Origin: Lycocorax pyrrhopterus obiensis
Lineage: Eukaryota; Chordata; Aves; Passeriformes; Paradisaeidae
NCBI GenBank assembly: GCA_014706295.1
Contig: JACSVZ010000002.1
Coordinates: forward strand, 135,828,682-135,892,681
Direction of reading: 5' to 3'
DNA: 64,000 bases
This document shows positions 49,801 to 61,283 of the stretch, one piece after another. The first letter of the stretch is position 1. The number at the start of each line of letters is the position of its first letter. Made by a program: the position numbers and the translations under genes. The notes under the pieces are model-generated. The model had not been told where the DNA came from and searched no databases. It worked only from the letters and a program-made list of their open reading frames with translations.

Positions 49801-50889
49801 GGAAGGTAAACAAAGTACTATTGATATTAGAAGCATATGCTTTTGTCAGCAACGATATTAACTCCCTTTATCAAGAAAAAAACATTTGTACCCATTAATC
49901 TGGCAGTATTGTGTGCATCAACACCGTATTTTGTCTCACTGACACAAGTTTACTGGTCTTCAGGAGCTCTCATCTAGGATGGCCTTGCCAATGCACAGGT
50001 AAATGTGTTTATGAATTACAGTCTTGAAAATATGGCTCACAAGCCACTTTACAATCTTTCTGGTTTTTGGGGGTTTTATAATCTACAAAAATTCAAACAA
50101 GTAACAAACAAGAAAATTGTCAAGATTTATTCCTACATACATCAAAAGTAGCTTCTTCTGATCCTTCTCAAATTTGATAATATCAAAAGCTGTGAAATAA
50201 GATTTTCACTGAGTACTTTTTTCCATGCTCAACAAAAGCAATTTCTTTCCTTCTTCAGCTTGCAATCTCTCTTTCCACTTAAGAAAGAGAAAACCACGAA
50301 AATATTAATGTAGAGCACTATGCTGCTTCAGAAATTTTCATTGCTACTTATGTTGAATTTAATTCTAACACTTTTTATTAAACTATAAATGTATGGCGAA
50401 TTCTATGCAACACTGAAGGCAATATGAATTTAGCTGAGCTTTATTCATTCTAAAGGACATAAAAGTGTCCTCATGGCCTCCCCACCTCTAAGTGCTATCT
50501 ATGTCTTCATGCAGCTTTAAATTGTAATGGAACTTGTATTCTCACCAGTTCCCTGGCAATCCATTCAACAGAAATGGAGGCTGGTAGCATAAAGGAGGTA
50601 AGTCCATCAAGACTGTGGTCAATAACAATGAAGATTAATCGAATTATTTGAAACCAGACCTTTGCCTGTTATTTATTGATCTTAAATTTTACTAGAAGAT
50701 TCTCTGAGAACTCAGGGAACATAATGACTTAAAACATAGCACCAAGCAATGGTTACAGCTAGGAATAATGAGAAAATGGAGAAATAACATAATAACTTAG
50801 TACTTTGTATTGATGCCTTAGGTTTTAACTTTTATATTTTTCAAATCCTGTACTGTCTAATGTATGTAACTCTGAAGTTTTGGGTGGCC
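49801..50889. other. Unique DNA, no gene seen
   Basis: AT-rich DNA between a CR1 and an LTR. No coding signal or repeat family is recognised. Confidence 0.6.
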
Positions 50890-51070
50890 TGTTAGCTGCT
50901 GTTCTCTCATAGAGAGAACATAGAGAGCTGGTTAGACATAACAAGCCTCTAGGTTTCTACTTCAAGGACACCAGGCCCCAAAATGTGTAAACCAAAAGCC
51001 TCTGAAGGGAGGGCAAACTTGGGGTAAGTACATCATGAACTGAGGTTATAATTGGAGAATTAACCCTGAT

Positions 51071-51095
51071 ATGCAAATGAACCAAACTTATAAAA
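51071..51095 (+). promoter_or_regulatory. Octamer plus TATA promoter of LTR
   Basis: ATGCAAAT, the exact consensus POU/Oct-factor site, lies 9 bp upstream of TTATAAAA. This is a plausible RNA polymerase II core promoter firing rightward. Activity is not shown by sequence. Confidence 0.6.
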
Positions 51096-51174
51096 GTGTG
51101 ATGAACCCGTGACCGAGGGTCCATCTTGGGTGTACGCTTTTGACTGCCCAGGGTGCTCCTTTGAAGGCTCTTCA

Positions 51175-51180
51175 AATAAA
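51175..51180 (+). terminator. Poly(A) signal of LTR
   Basis: AATAAA about 80 bp downstream of the LTR TATA box, as expected at the R/U5 border. Confidence 0.65.
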
Positions 51181-51244
51181 TACCTCCTTTTATTCTCTTA
51201 TTCTTATCTAGTCTCTGTGCTTTAGGTGGCCACCTCAGGCATCA

Positions 51245-52934
51245 GTATAAGTAAGTTGCCTTTGTGGAAATTTATTTTAGAAAATAAACACTAAAGAACT
51301 ACAGTAAGTGAGACCCACTAACCCTACCAGCTTCTGAATCAAGGTCCACTCTGGAAACCTAAATAACATCCTGGAAAGCATGCCCCAATTTAGATAACAC
51401 ATTTAAATATGTGTGGTGCTTTAGTATCTTTTAGGAATTCTTTAGTCATCTTTTAGTATTGAAGTTCTTTTTATGTTATTCAGACAATGAAAATCACTGT
51501 ATAACTTAATAGAAAATGTACTGTTCACAGACAAAAATATGATAACAGGACACATGCATTGGTTTTTTCTGGCTTTATAAGCTGAATTATGCCAGTAGAC
51601 AAAAGGATGCAAATAAAAATATTGTTTTGCTACAGTTCATAACTACTACTCTCAGATTTTCATATAACAGGTAGAGACAGTCTCAGTTATATATTTTATT
51701 TCAATTTTACATTAATTATTTTCTGAATCCAAAACAGATATTATTTCAAAGTAAATTTTGGTTCTCAGTATGGACGTCGTGCAATTCATATGGTGATTGC
51801 ATTCTATAATGTTATTTTCTGATAATAGTTTAAAACTAATATTCATTAATATAAACTTTTTTAGTCCTTATTTTGAAAATCTTGTTAACAGCTGCTGTCT
51901 CAGAATAAGTAAGCCATCTGATCAATATATAGTCACATTTTTTTAAAATCATCATCTCACTATATTACAGCAAAATTTCCTAACACATATGTGTCAATAT
52001 ATATCCCATTGAAGAAGTAATATGAATTCATATGGGTCTTGAAATATACCAAAGAAGAAAATATGTATTCTTCTGCTTGCTCTTAATTCTGAAAACATGT
52101 ACCTCCTAATAATTCAATGAATGTCTGAATAAATTTTTCAGGTGTTTTGTATCACTATTTGTTCTAGCAGATACTCTGAATGAAGTGTACTTTTCATGTT
52201 TGGTTTCAGCTAATGTTGCATTACATATTTATCAAAATAATATGATGGCAGTGTTACAATCAAGGTCCTACACTCTCCACATCTTACTATTTGCACAAGA
52301 ATTTAAGAACTAAACTAAAACCAAATTAAGTATCTTATGTGTTCTAATACCAGACGGATGTATTCAAGCTGACTATATTCTAGCCAATTAGAAATAATAA
52401 TTCTTGAAGAATAGGAAAATCATACCAGACCACTATTATCCTCTGCCCTGACAATAAGGGGAATCTTCTAGCCACACCACACTCTCCTCCTCCAGTTCCT
52501 GACAGGAATAGGTGACCTTATTTCCGCGTGGGACAACAACCATTATGAAATTATCTAAAATGGAGGATTATCCTCAAAAATATCTCTAGACATTGCCAAA
52601 GCAAAATAAAATGGCAATGGTACATGAAATGTTTTGTCTATATAGGAAAGATAGAAATTATAGAAGTCATGGGAAACTTACAGGTGTATTTGTTTCTGTT
52701 GAAGGGAGATTATAAGATGTATAGTTACAATTCTACTCTCCATTAAATTATTTCATTCTATCTTCAGATAGAATTTTTATTATTAGAATTATCTTCAGAT
52801 AGATTCTATTACGTTTTTTATCTTGTATATTTCCTGGATATAAAATTTACTTTCTGAATCTGAACTGAAACATGGGATCTGAGATGTAATTAAAGGTTGT
52901 ATATATTGTTCTCATTTTATGTAAGAAAATTTAG
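51245..52934. other. Unique AT-rich DNA, no gene seen
   Basis: No gene recognised. A hairpin at 52755-52774 has its core repeated just downstream (52790-52803). Confidence 0.6.
52755..52774. repeat. Small inverted repeat, core repeated downstream
   Basis: ATTCTATCT-TC-AGATAGAAT has 9-bp perfect arms around a 2-base loop. ATCTTCAGATAGA recurs at about 52791-52803. Confidence 0.85.
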
Positions 52935-53415
52935 ATTAGCATTGGCTGTCCATGGCAAGGCTTTGGTAGCAGGGATGAATGTTTTGAGAAGAGGTCAGGG
53001 GTTACCCAGTGCCAGACAAAGGCCCAGCACAGGACACAGCTCATCTCACCAGCCAAGCTCTCAGCACCTCTGTGTTAACATTTTCAAGAAACATCAAATA
53101 TATCAGAGAAGCAAGGAAAAAGAGTAAAAAATGGCAGAAGGAGCACCAAGGAGGAGAAAGAGATGCTTCAGGGCACCAAAGCCGATAGCTCCCCCAGTGG
53201 CCCATGGAGGAGCCCATGCTAGAGTACAGGAAAAGTGTGAGAAGGAAGTGAGAGAGTAACCACAGAGTACTGACCATAACCTCTCCGTAGCATCTGTGCC
53301 CCTTAGGAGAGAGTAGGGAGAGTAATGGGTATCAAATGAGTGAAGTTGAGCCTGGGGGGAGGGTGGAGGAAAGAATTTTTTATTTTATATCTTTTTTCTC
53401 ACTACATTAATCTGT

Positions 53416-53455
53416 AGAATAGAATAGAATAGAATAGAATAGAATAGAATAGAAT
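53416..53455. repeat. (AGAAT)8 pentanucleotide microsatellite
   Basis: Eight exact AGAAT units at the position of the CR1 octamer tail, so probably an expansion of that tail. Confidence 0.95.
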
Positions 53456-53647
53456 CTTTTCAGTTGGAAGTGATGTACAACTATTATCTGACCACATCAT
53501 CCCTGACTCTTTCAGGGCTGTCCAAAAGTTAAAGCATGCTAATAAGGACATTGTCCAAATGCCTCTTAAACACTGACAGGTTTGGGGCATTGAACATCTC
53601 TCTAGGAAGCCTGTTCCAGTGTTTGCCCATCTGAACCTTCCCTGAAT
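53416..53647 (-). mobile_element. CR1 LINE 3' fragment nested in LTR
   Basis: Reads (AGAAT)8, then CTTTTCAGTTGGAAGTGATG, CAAAAGTTAAAGCATGCTAA, GCCTCTTAAACACTGACAGG and CTAGGAAGCCTGTTCCAGTG, a minus-strand CR1 3' UTR. It interrupts the LTR between ATTAATCTGT and AGGCAATACATAAATTAG. Confidence 0.85.
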
Positions 53648-53785
53648 AGGCAATACATAAATTAGTTTAGCCGAAGTCAATTCTGCAAGCAACTTCACTG
53701 TCTTTATCTCAATGGGCTTTCATGTTCTCTGCCTCACTAAGGAGAGTGAGTGACTGAGCAGCTGGGTGGGAGTTACAGTAAAATA

Positions 53786-55316
53786 GATGAGAAATTCTCA
53801 AAATGCAATATTGTAAATTACTGTAATTACATTGCTGTGGCAGTGACAGCTTCCACTGTCAAACAGAATTTCAGACTGTTAGAGCTTTTCTATCAAAAAT
53901 AATCTTTGTGCATTCTAAAGAAATAAAAATATTCACTTTATCTTCTAGTATTCAGACTTCATAATGATTTTTAAAGGTTTAGGGGACAATTATGAACCAA
54001 AATTAACCATGTGTTAGATGAATGGGACCACTCAACTCTTCCCCCCTTCAGAAGCATGAGACAAAAAAGTTTAAAATGGAACCTTCTATTCTTGTTTTTC
54101 AACACACTTTTCTATTCAAAACAACTCTCATCCAGGTATTTTTCCCCAAATTACAGTGTTGTTTTCATTATCCTGTATCACCATTTGGCTCTGTGTTCAG
54201 CAATGTAACTGTACAGAAGTATATTACTTACTGCTGGACTTGAATGCATTTTTCATAGACCTTCTTAGACACATTAACAGTAGCAGAATTTATAAACATT
54301 TTAAATCTCCTGTTGCTTTAGCTGCATTGTAGAGCCTGTCCTGGACCTTTGGGAGGAAATGGCCTTAGTCCAAAAAACTCCTATTTCTTGACAGGACCCA
54401 AGCAAATGTGGGTCTTTTGTCACTATGTAGCAAAGATATGGAACTCCAGATCATCAGTTTCTTTGTGTAGAGTCAGTATTTTTCTAACGTGTCCATACCG
54501 GCAGATCCTCGTAAAGAGAGACTGTCTGGTACCTGCAATATTGTTTTTCACCTGTAAAATGAAGTATAGCAACTAATAATACCAGACCACTTAAAACGAC
54601 ACAAACACTTGTAGTCTTACTTATCTGATTATTAAAGAAAAGTCTCATTAGTAATACTATTAATTTTTTTAATAGAAAACACCCTAGCATCTAGCCCTTT
54701 TTCTAGCATGTTATGCTCACATGTCCATTCTAATGGTGTTAGGTTAACTCAAGCAGAAATGAAGAAAGGATGAGGTTGTCTCAGGGTTCTAAGTTCTTTG
54801 CTAGGAGTTTTCCCACTTTTTTAAAAAAAAGATTATGTTCTTTTCATCTTCTTTCCTAGCTAAAGTTTGAAAATTGTACAAGATGAGAAATTTAGAGTGG
54901 GATAAAAAGAAGATTCTAAAATGCGCACTTAAGGTGTCTTATCTTTACAATGTTTCCAGGTATTGTGACGGCAATAGTTGGATTAAAAAGCTTCCTCTAA
55001 AAATAAGAAATACCCAATTCTTCCCCCTGCATCCACCAACATCCTTAACAGCTACTCTTCATGAATGCTTTGTCCATAAATTATATGATCCATTGTATCA
55101 ATAGATACAATCTATTGAATTTTTCTGCTAGGAGATGATAGTGGATCACCTTCACATTATATAAAAAAACCCCAAAAAACATCATATGAAGTATCCTAAT
55201 CCTAAATAGTTTTCTGCACGCAGCAGTGAACTTTCTTGAAAATGATATATTCACTTCTACAGTGTGATTTCTTGTTCTAGCCTACTGTACTTTACTTACA
55301 GGTAGCAGGATTGATT
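53786..55316. other. Unique AT-rich DNA, no gene seen
   Basis: Only short chance frames, for example around 54011-54243 and 54349-54576. No known domain or repeat is recognised. Confidence 0.55.
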
Positions 55317-56006
55317 GTGCCACAGGGCTTGTGGAAGCTTCAGAAAAGCCTAGCCTTAGCCTCAAATTTTGGCAACAGTTTGAATTTAAGGAACCACCCT
55401 GGTCTGCAAGTTATAATGATGTCAAAACAGATCTATTTATAAAAATGAATTATTTATTAAACAAACAAGAGATAACAGATGAAAGATCTTAATCAGAATT
55501 ACTTATTACACAGTATAAAACTAAACAACTACTAAGGATTACAGCATAATATAAAACAGTGCACTTTATCAAGGTACCTATATTAAAACTAGCAAAAGAA
55601 ATAGAATTGGAGTCAAATGTAACTTACCACCAAAATGACAATAATGTTCACAGATTCCTTCACTTAACCCCTGGGGAGTAACCATGAAGCAGGTGTTCCT
55701 AATTGTGCAAGAAACTACACACAGTTCCAAGAAAATGTAAACAAGATTTCTGCTTTGTGAAAGTTTAGTGTGGCTTTTATAGTCGTAAAGTGAATGGATG
55801 TCAGTCAGTCAAAAATCCAGCTTGTCTTTCCAGATCTCACTTCGACAGTAAGATATTTATTGGCAGTTGGGAGATGCTAGACCAGTGTCAACCCCATGGC
55901 ACCAGAAAAACCCACTACAAGACAGCTTGTCCTGAGTTATCTGACCAGTTAACAAACAAGAGATGAGCTCTTGTGGGGGAGTGAGATGCCTTGCTAGAGA
56001 TAGTCA
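55317..56006 (-). mobile_element. Possible LTR, family unassigned
   Basis: On the minus strand the sequence has a TATA-like ACTATAAAAGCC (about 55774-55785) and AATAAATAATTC (about 55446-55459) in LTR-like order. On the plus strand it begins TGTGCCACAGGGCTTGTGG and approaches a CA end near 56006. No target duplication or family match is certain. It could instead be unique DNA with chance signals. Confidence 0.4.
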
Positions 56007-56050
56007 CAGTAAGTTGGCTGAATGATTCAGGTGATTTTTCCCATCCTAAA

Positions 56051-56885
56051 CAGAATCATAGAATTATAGAATGGTTTGGGTTAGAAGGGACTTAAAGATC
56101 ATAAAGTTCCAACACACTTGCCATGGGCAGGGGCACATTTCACTAGACCAGGTTGTTCAGCACCTTGACCAACCTGGTCTTGAACACTTCCAGGGATTGG
56201 ACACCCACTTCTCTGGGCAACCTGGTCCATTGTGTCATCACTGCCCTCACAGTAAAGAATTTTTACCTAATATCTAATGTAAACTTACTCTCTTTTTGTT
56301 TGAAGCTATCCCCCCTTGTCCTATCATTACACTCCCTTTTAAAAAAAATCTCTCTTCATCTTTCTTGTAGGTTCCCTTCAGGTACTGGAAGGTCAAAATT
56401 AGGGCACCTCAGAGCCTCCTCTTCTCCAAGCTGAACAATCCCAATTGTCTCAGCCTTTCCTACCAGGAGAGGTGCTAGGGTACCCAGAGCTGGATGCAGT
56501 ACACCAGGTGAGGTACCACGGGAGCAGAGTAGAGGGGCAGAATCTTCTCTTTTAGCCTGCTGGGCATGCTGCTTTTGGCGTAGCCCAGGTATGTTTGGGT
56601 TTCTGGGCTGCAAGTGCAGGTGGCCGGGTCATGTCCATCCTCTCACCCACAGCACTCCGAAGTCCTTCTCAGCAGGGCTGCTCTCCATCTGTTCATTCCC
56701 CAGCCTGGATTGATACCAGGGTTTGCCCTGACTGACACAGATGCAGTACCAGCACTTGTCTCTGTTGAACTTAATGAAATTTACATGGGCCCACTTCTTG
56801 AGCTTTTCCAGGGCCCTCTGGATGGCATCCTGTTCTTCAGACACATAAACCGGACCACTGAGCTTGATATCACCTCTCTGAGGTC
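56051..56885 (-). mobile_element. CR1 LINE 3' fragment with RT C-terminus
   Basis: A clear minus-strand CR1. It starts CAGAATCATAGAATTATAGA and ATGGTTTGGGTTAGAAGGGA, continues with CAGTAAAGAATTTTTACCTA, CTCCTCTTCTCCAAGCTGAA and AGCAGAGTAGAGGGGCAGAA, and reaches TGAACTTAATGAAATTTACA and CCCTCTGGATGGCATCCTG. At about 835 bp it is one of the best-preserved copies, but frames are interrupted. Confidence 0.92.
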
Positions 56886-57218
56886 ATCATAAAGGTCATC
56901 AGAGGCCTCTTTTTCTTTGATTTTCAAGTATTAATTCTTCTGAACTCTAAATACAAGTGTGTATAATTTAAACTTTTAATGTCAGTGTTTTCAGTTCCAT
57001 TCTGTTAACACACATATCAGGACTCCCTCCTTTGGCTTATTAAATTATATTTCATATTAATCAAAAAATGGGTTTATTAAATGTAAATAATTCAAAAGTG
57101 CAGTGAGAAACAAACTCTTCGAATTTTTTAAAGAAAAAAATCCAAGGAAGACTGTACTTTATGGGCAGTGAGAATATTTAGTAAGAATATTTTTTACATT
57201 TTTTGTTTACACAGACTT
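56886..57218. other. AT-rich spacer between CR1 copies
   Basis: No coding or repeat signal recognised. Confidence 0.55.
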
Positions 57219-57376
57219 ACAGAATCACAGAATAGGCTGATTTGGAAGGGACCTTCCAACTCAAGGATCATCAAGTTCAACTCCTGTCTCTGCACAGCAC
57301 CATCCCCAAGAGTCATGTCATGTACCTGAGAGGATTGTCTAAACACTCCTGAACTCTGTCAGGCTTGGTGCTGTTT
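57219..57376 (-). mobile_element. CR1 LINE 3' fragment
   Basis: ACAGAATCACAGAATAGGCT, GATTTGGAAGGGACC, ACCTGAGAGGATTGTC and TGTCAGGCTTGGTGCTGT follow the minus-strand CR1 3' UTR. It ends at a T/A-rich junction. Confidence 0.88.
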
Positions 57377-57681
57377 TTGATTAAAAAAAAAGATATTTCT
57401 GAATTTTAAAAATATAGAGACTTCCAACTCTTTGGAAAATATTTTTGAGTTCAACACTGAGCATCCCATTTTTGAAAATCTTTTCTCAGCAGTTTGTGCT
57501 CAGGATGATTCAATGTCTGCACCCTACAAAAAAAATAGGACAGCAAATTTTTCTTAGGCAAAACATTTAAGAAGATGATTGCTCAGAGTCTCATTTTGCT
57601 TCTCTGCTTTCTCACTTTGACAACAATAAACATGTTTATTTTCCCTAGAATGCATGATTTGAAATTTTACTGTGAAATTAT

Positions 57682-57725
57682 ATAATCATAATATAATCAT
57701 AATATAATCATAATATAATCATAAA
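57682..57725. repeat. 11-bp tandem repeat, 4 copies
   Basis: ATAATCATAAT occurs three times exactly and once with a final-base change (57715-57725). Confidence 0.92.
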
Positions 57726-60700
57726 ATTATCATAAACATGGCCTAGATGAAAAAATAAAGCAAAGCAAATGAGAAGAAAATATTTCTTAAGAAGGAATTG
57801 TGAAAAAAAGATTTAGGAAGGGACAAAAACATATATACACAAACTGAGAGTGGTATTCTGAACTCTGTCAAAATATACCTTGGACAGTAGAGAAAAATAG
57901 ACAGTGACAGAGAGAGTGCAGTCAATCTTAAATCACTGGCAGGTAAATTCCTAATCTATGAAAAAGTCAAGAATAGGAGACTTGAAGGTAAACTTTTTGA
58001 AATTGCCACTGACAGTTGTGACATTGATGTGGTTTTTTATCCATATGAAAGAAATTCAGTTTGGTTTTAACATATTTGGCAATATAAAGTCTAAGCTTTT
58101 AAGGCAGGAAAACACTACAGGCTCAGCTTCGAACTAGATCACCATTTGTCTCAGGGCTCTGTTTATGTATCATCTTCTCAAAATCTCTATCTGTCTGACA
58201 TTTCTTATAAGTTCAGGGCACCCACTTTTTCCTCTTCAACTCTTTTTAAAAATCATAATGACTTCAATGATAATATTTGAGCTGTTTTTCTTGTGGTCCC
58301 AGTGTCAACCTCCCACTGTCACATGACAATGTGCCCTAGGCATCCACAGCACTCGTGCCAATCCTCAGAAACCTGTCATCGCTTGCATAAAACATAAGTG
58401 TAAGGCACAAACTTTCAAAGTATCCTCCTAATTCTCCTATTTCCACACCACCACCATCAACACAGAAAAGATAACTGGTTTTGGATAGGAGAGAGAAAAG
58501 ATATAAAATAAATTTACAGCAAAACTTTGAAACCTAAAATTAAAGTCTGTACTTCTGGGGCTTACACAGTTGAAGTCAAACAAAAGTAAGCAGCATCAAA
58601 CAAGGTGGGAATGAAAATATTTCAAGACTAGTCAGAGGAAAGAAAGGAACACTTTTGTTTGGGGAAGGAATGTTTTTTCACATAACCTCTTTTATCTGCT
58701 TCAGTGCTTGAGTGACACCTGTGCACAGCTAGTTTGGATTGACATTGGATGAAAAAGTAAATTGTTAGATAAGTGTTTTTCCAGGAAAGTTAACGATAAA
58801 CAAACTTCAGAAATACAGTCAGATAAACCCTAAGGAATCCTGGATTCTTATCAAGTTTCTGTATCTTCTGCATTTTGAAATTATTCTTCCTCAACAGATA
58901 AGCCTTTTTTCTCTGCCTCTAATCACTTCTTTCAAGTTGTCTTATATACAACTAATTTAATAAGATTTACTGGGGGATTTTTATGTTTCAATAGGGAAGC
59001 AATGTCAACTCCATCAGTCTGGGTGTGGGTACTACCACTAGTTTGTTGAAATGATGGTCCAAAATGCAGCATCTTCCAGGTAGCTGTCATATTTCAAAAC
59101 GTATGAAATAGCAGTTTATCTTGACTAAGTACATACAAATTGACATAAATTTCAGCAAAAAACAAAGGGGAAATTTGTTCCAAATCCAAGCTCAGTAATG
59201 CTCCAATAATTGCTTTGTCTCAAGTTAAGAGTGATAATATTTTAAACAGTTTGTGTTTGTTTTCTAAATTGTTTCCGATTCACTAAAAATGACATTGACT
59301 AAATGAGACTGTTTCCCTGAGGACACTGTGTACCAAGTTCCCCATTTCTAGAGGCCAAGTGTGCATGATCTTTGTATGTTTCTGAAAATATTTTTCATTC
59401 TGTTTCAGTCCAACAGAAAGCTGTGAGGTGGTTTGAAGGTCTCAGTAGAAAAGTAGAAAGGAAGTTGCTTATCAGAGCTGCTATGAAACACACAATCTTA
59501 ATATTCTATCTTTATCACATATATAGAAACAACACAGAGCTGTAAAAAGCTTAGTATGTACCAACAGCAAAGTTTGCCAAGCTCAAATTAAAAAAACCAT
59601 TTAATTGTCAATCTGGATGAATAAAGAATGCTTCCTTCTTAATGCTACATTGGTGATAAGGAGTTTTATTTTACCAATTTTTTTTGTAAAAATACTATTC
59701 TACCTTGATTTCTGAACATATTCTCTTAAGAGAAATTTTGTACATTTGATTTACTATATAAAAATATAATAAAAACTGTAATGAAATTGCTCAAAATAGA
59801 ACTACTTTCATCTTGTGTTTTATGATAATCAATACATTTGCTTTTTTTCAATATATTTTTCCAACAGATTTTGATTTTTTCAGATGCTGATCATACCTCT
59901 GTTTACGTACTGTGATGTGATGCTGGTCATGTATATTCAGTGCTCACTCACATGACTGCTGTCCAGAAGACAGAAAAGTTACTTGAAGCCACTTCCAAGG
60001 AAATGCTCCTGCTTCACTGACTTTTCAGTTATAGAAATCAGCTCCATTAAAAAAATGAAGAATTTTTCAACATGCTGGCATGCCTGTCTCTTAGAAGGTT
60101 ATTGTTGTATTGTTATCACTTGTATTCCAAGTGCTATTCTAACAGAATTAAAACAAAAAATGCTATTTTTTTAAATGGTAAAAATACAATTTTCTTCATG
60201 CATGAAAATTTTTCACTAAGAAAATTATTTTTCTGAATGCTTCTTGTTGTCTATTAACATATTGGTGTATCTCATCAGATTGTGTATATAAACCAAGGAA
60301 ATAAAGGCTAAAATTAATAAGCAGATTGTTATTCTATTTATTTTTCTTTTAAATTTAAGCAAAATTAATACAACATTTGGTAAAACTAGTGAAAAACGTG
60401 AAAAACACAATCCAATAGGTAGAAACTCAATGCAAATATTAATTACTGTTTTTCAGACTGGTTCAATGCCTTAGGAATAGCTGATTTTTAATCACTGAGA
60501 AAGGTTATCTTCTGTTGACCATGTTAATAATATCATCTCTGCTCAGTACTGCAGCATAAGAATGTTTTGCATTCTGAAACAAGATGATTTTAGAACGGAA
60601 ATAACTGTAATTTGCACTTAATAAAAAATTAGAGACAAAACACCCTCCTAATTAAACCCCAACATATTAGAGATTTCTTTCTTAGCTTCAAATTCTTGAA

Positions 60701-61184
60701 TTAGCCTCCCACAATATTCCTGTCTTCTATATAGAGTGAGCATGTGAACATACTTTTAGATTCAAAGTCCTTCTGAATACTCACTTTCTTCCTACCCTAT
60801 TTGAAGAGTCTTGGGGGTCTTTTAGCGTGAAAACTGTTTTGTCAGCCCAGGTTCTTTAAACTGGGGAAGGAAATAATGTTCCGACACATTCTGTTCAAAA
60901 CAAGAGATGGGGAAGATAGTAAGTATCCAATAGAGTTCAGTAATGAGGGGAATTTCATGTGCAGGGTGAAGCAAAACAGCTATTATGAAAATAATACTTA
61001 TAAAAGAAGGAAAAAATTGCAAAAGTGAGTGGATAAAACCAGTAAATTCCAGCTTTCTTAACATTTGAAACAAAATTTTAATAGTTTGAAATTAGGTTTT
61101 ATAGAAAATATTTCACATGGTTCCTTTTACATCCCATGACTTATAAAATACTATTTTCCATGATAGTTTTAAAAGTGAACTTAT

Positions 61185-61283
61185 TTTATTTTTTTTCCTT
61201 TCTTTTACAGAGCTCTGAAGCAAAATACAGCTTTTAAAGGAAAACCCTACTGCAAATCAAAGCAAGTAGATAAAGTCTTGTAA
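61185..61283 (+). other. Candidate splice acceptor and short open terminal exon
   Basis: A pyrimidine tract of about 25 bases ends TTCTTTTACAG at 61210. The following frame (from 61212) reads ALKQNTAFKGKPYCKSKQ and continues to a TAA stop at 61281-61283. I do not recognise the peptide. The acceptor is strong by consensus, but such sites occur by chance in AT-rich DNA. Confidence 0.2.

Larger units (their letters stand above)
50890..51244 (+). mobile_element. Solo LTR (ERVK/ERV1-like) with promoter and poly(A) signals
   Basis: A compact LTR of about 355 bp. It starts TGTTAGCTGCTG and ends GGCCACCTCAGGCATCA. U3 carries an ATGCAAAT octamer (51071-51078) and a TATA box (TTATAAAA, 51088-51095). 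The R region has GGGTCCATCTTGGGTGTACG and the AATAAA signal (51175-51180), and U5 reads TATCTAGTCTCTGTGC. Order and spacing are those of a complete LTR. No flanking retroviral genes or clear target duplication were seen. The minus-strand open frame at 50957-51175 is incidental. Confidence 0.82.
52935..53785 (+). mobile_element. ERVL-type LTR (long family), split by CR1
   Basis: Plus-strand relative of the LTR at 6571-7652. Recognised blocks are CATGGCAAGGCTTTGGTAGC at the left, CCCATGGAGGAGCCCATGCT (tandem-unit region), AATGAGTGAAGTTGAGCCTG and the following G-rich run. After a CR1 insertion it resumes with GGCAATACATAAATTAG and GCCGAAGTCAATTCTGC, then TCTGCCTCACTAAGGAGAGT. The remainder to about 53785 is weak. 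Ends are approximate. Confidence 0.7.
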
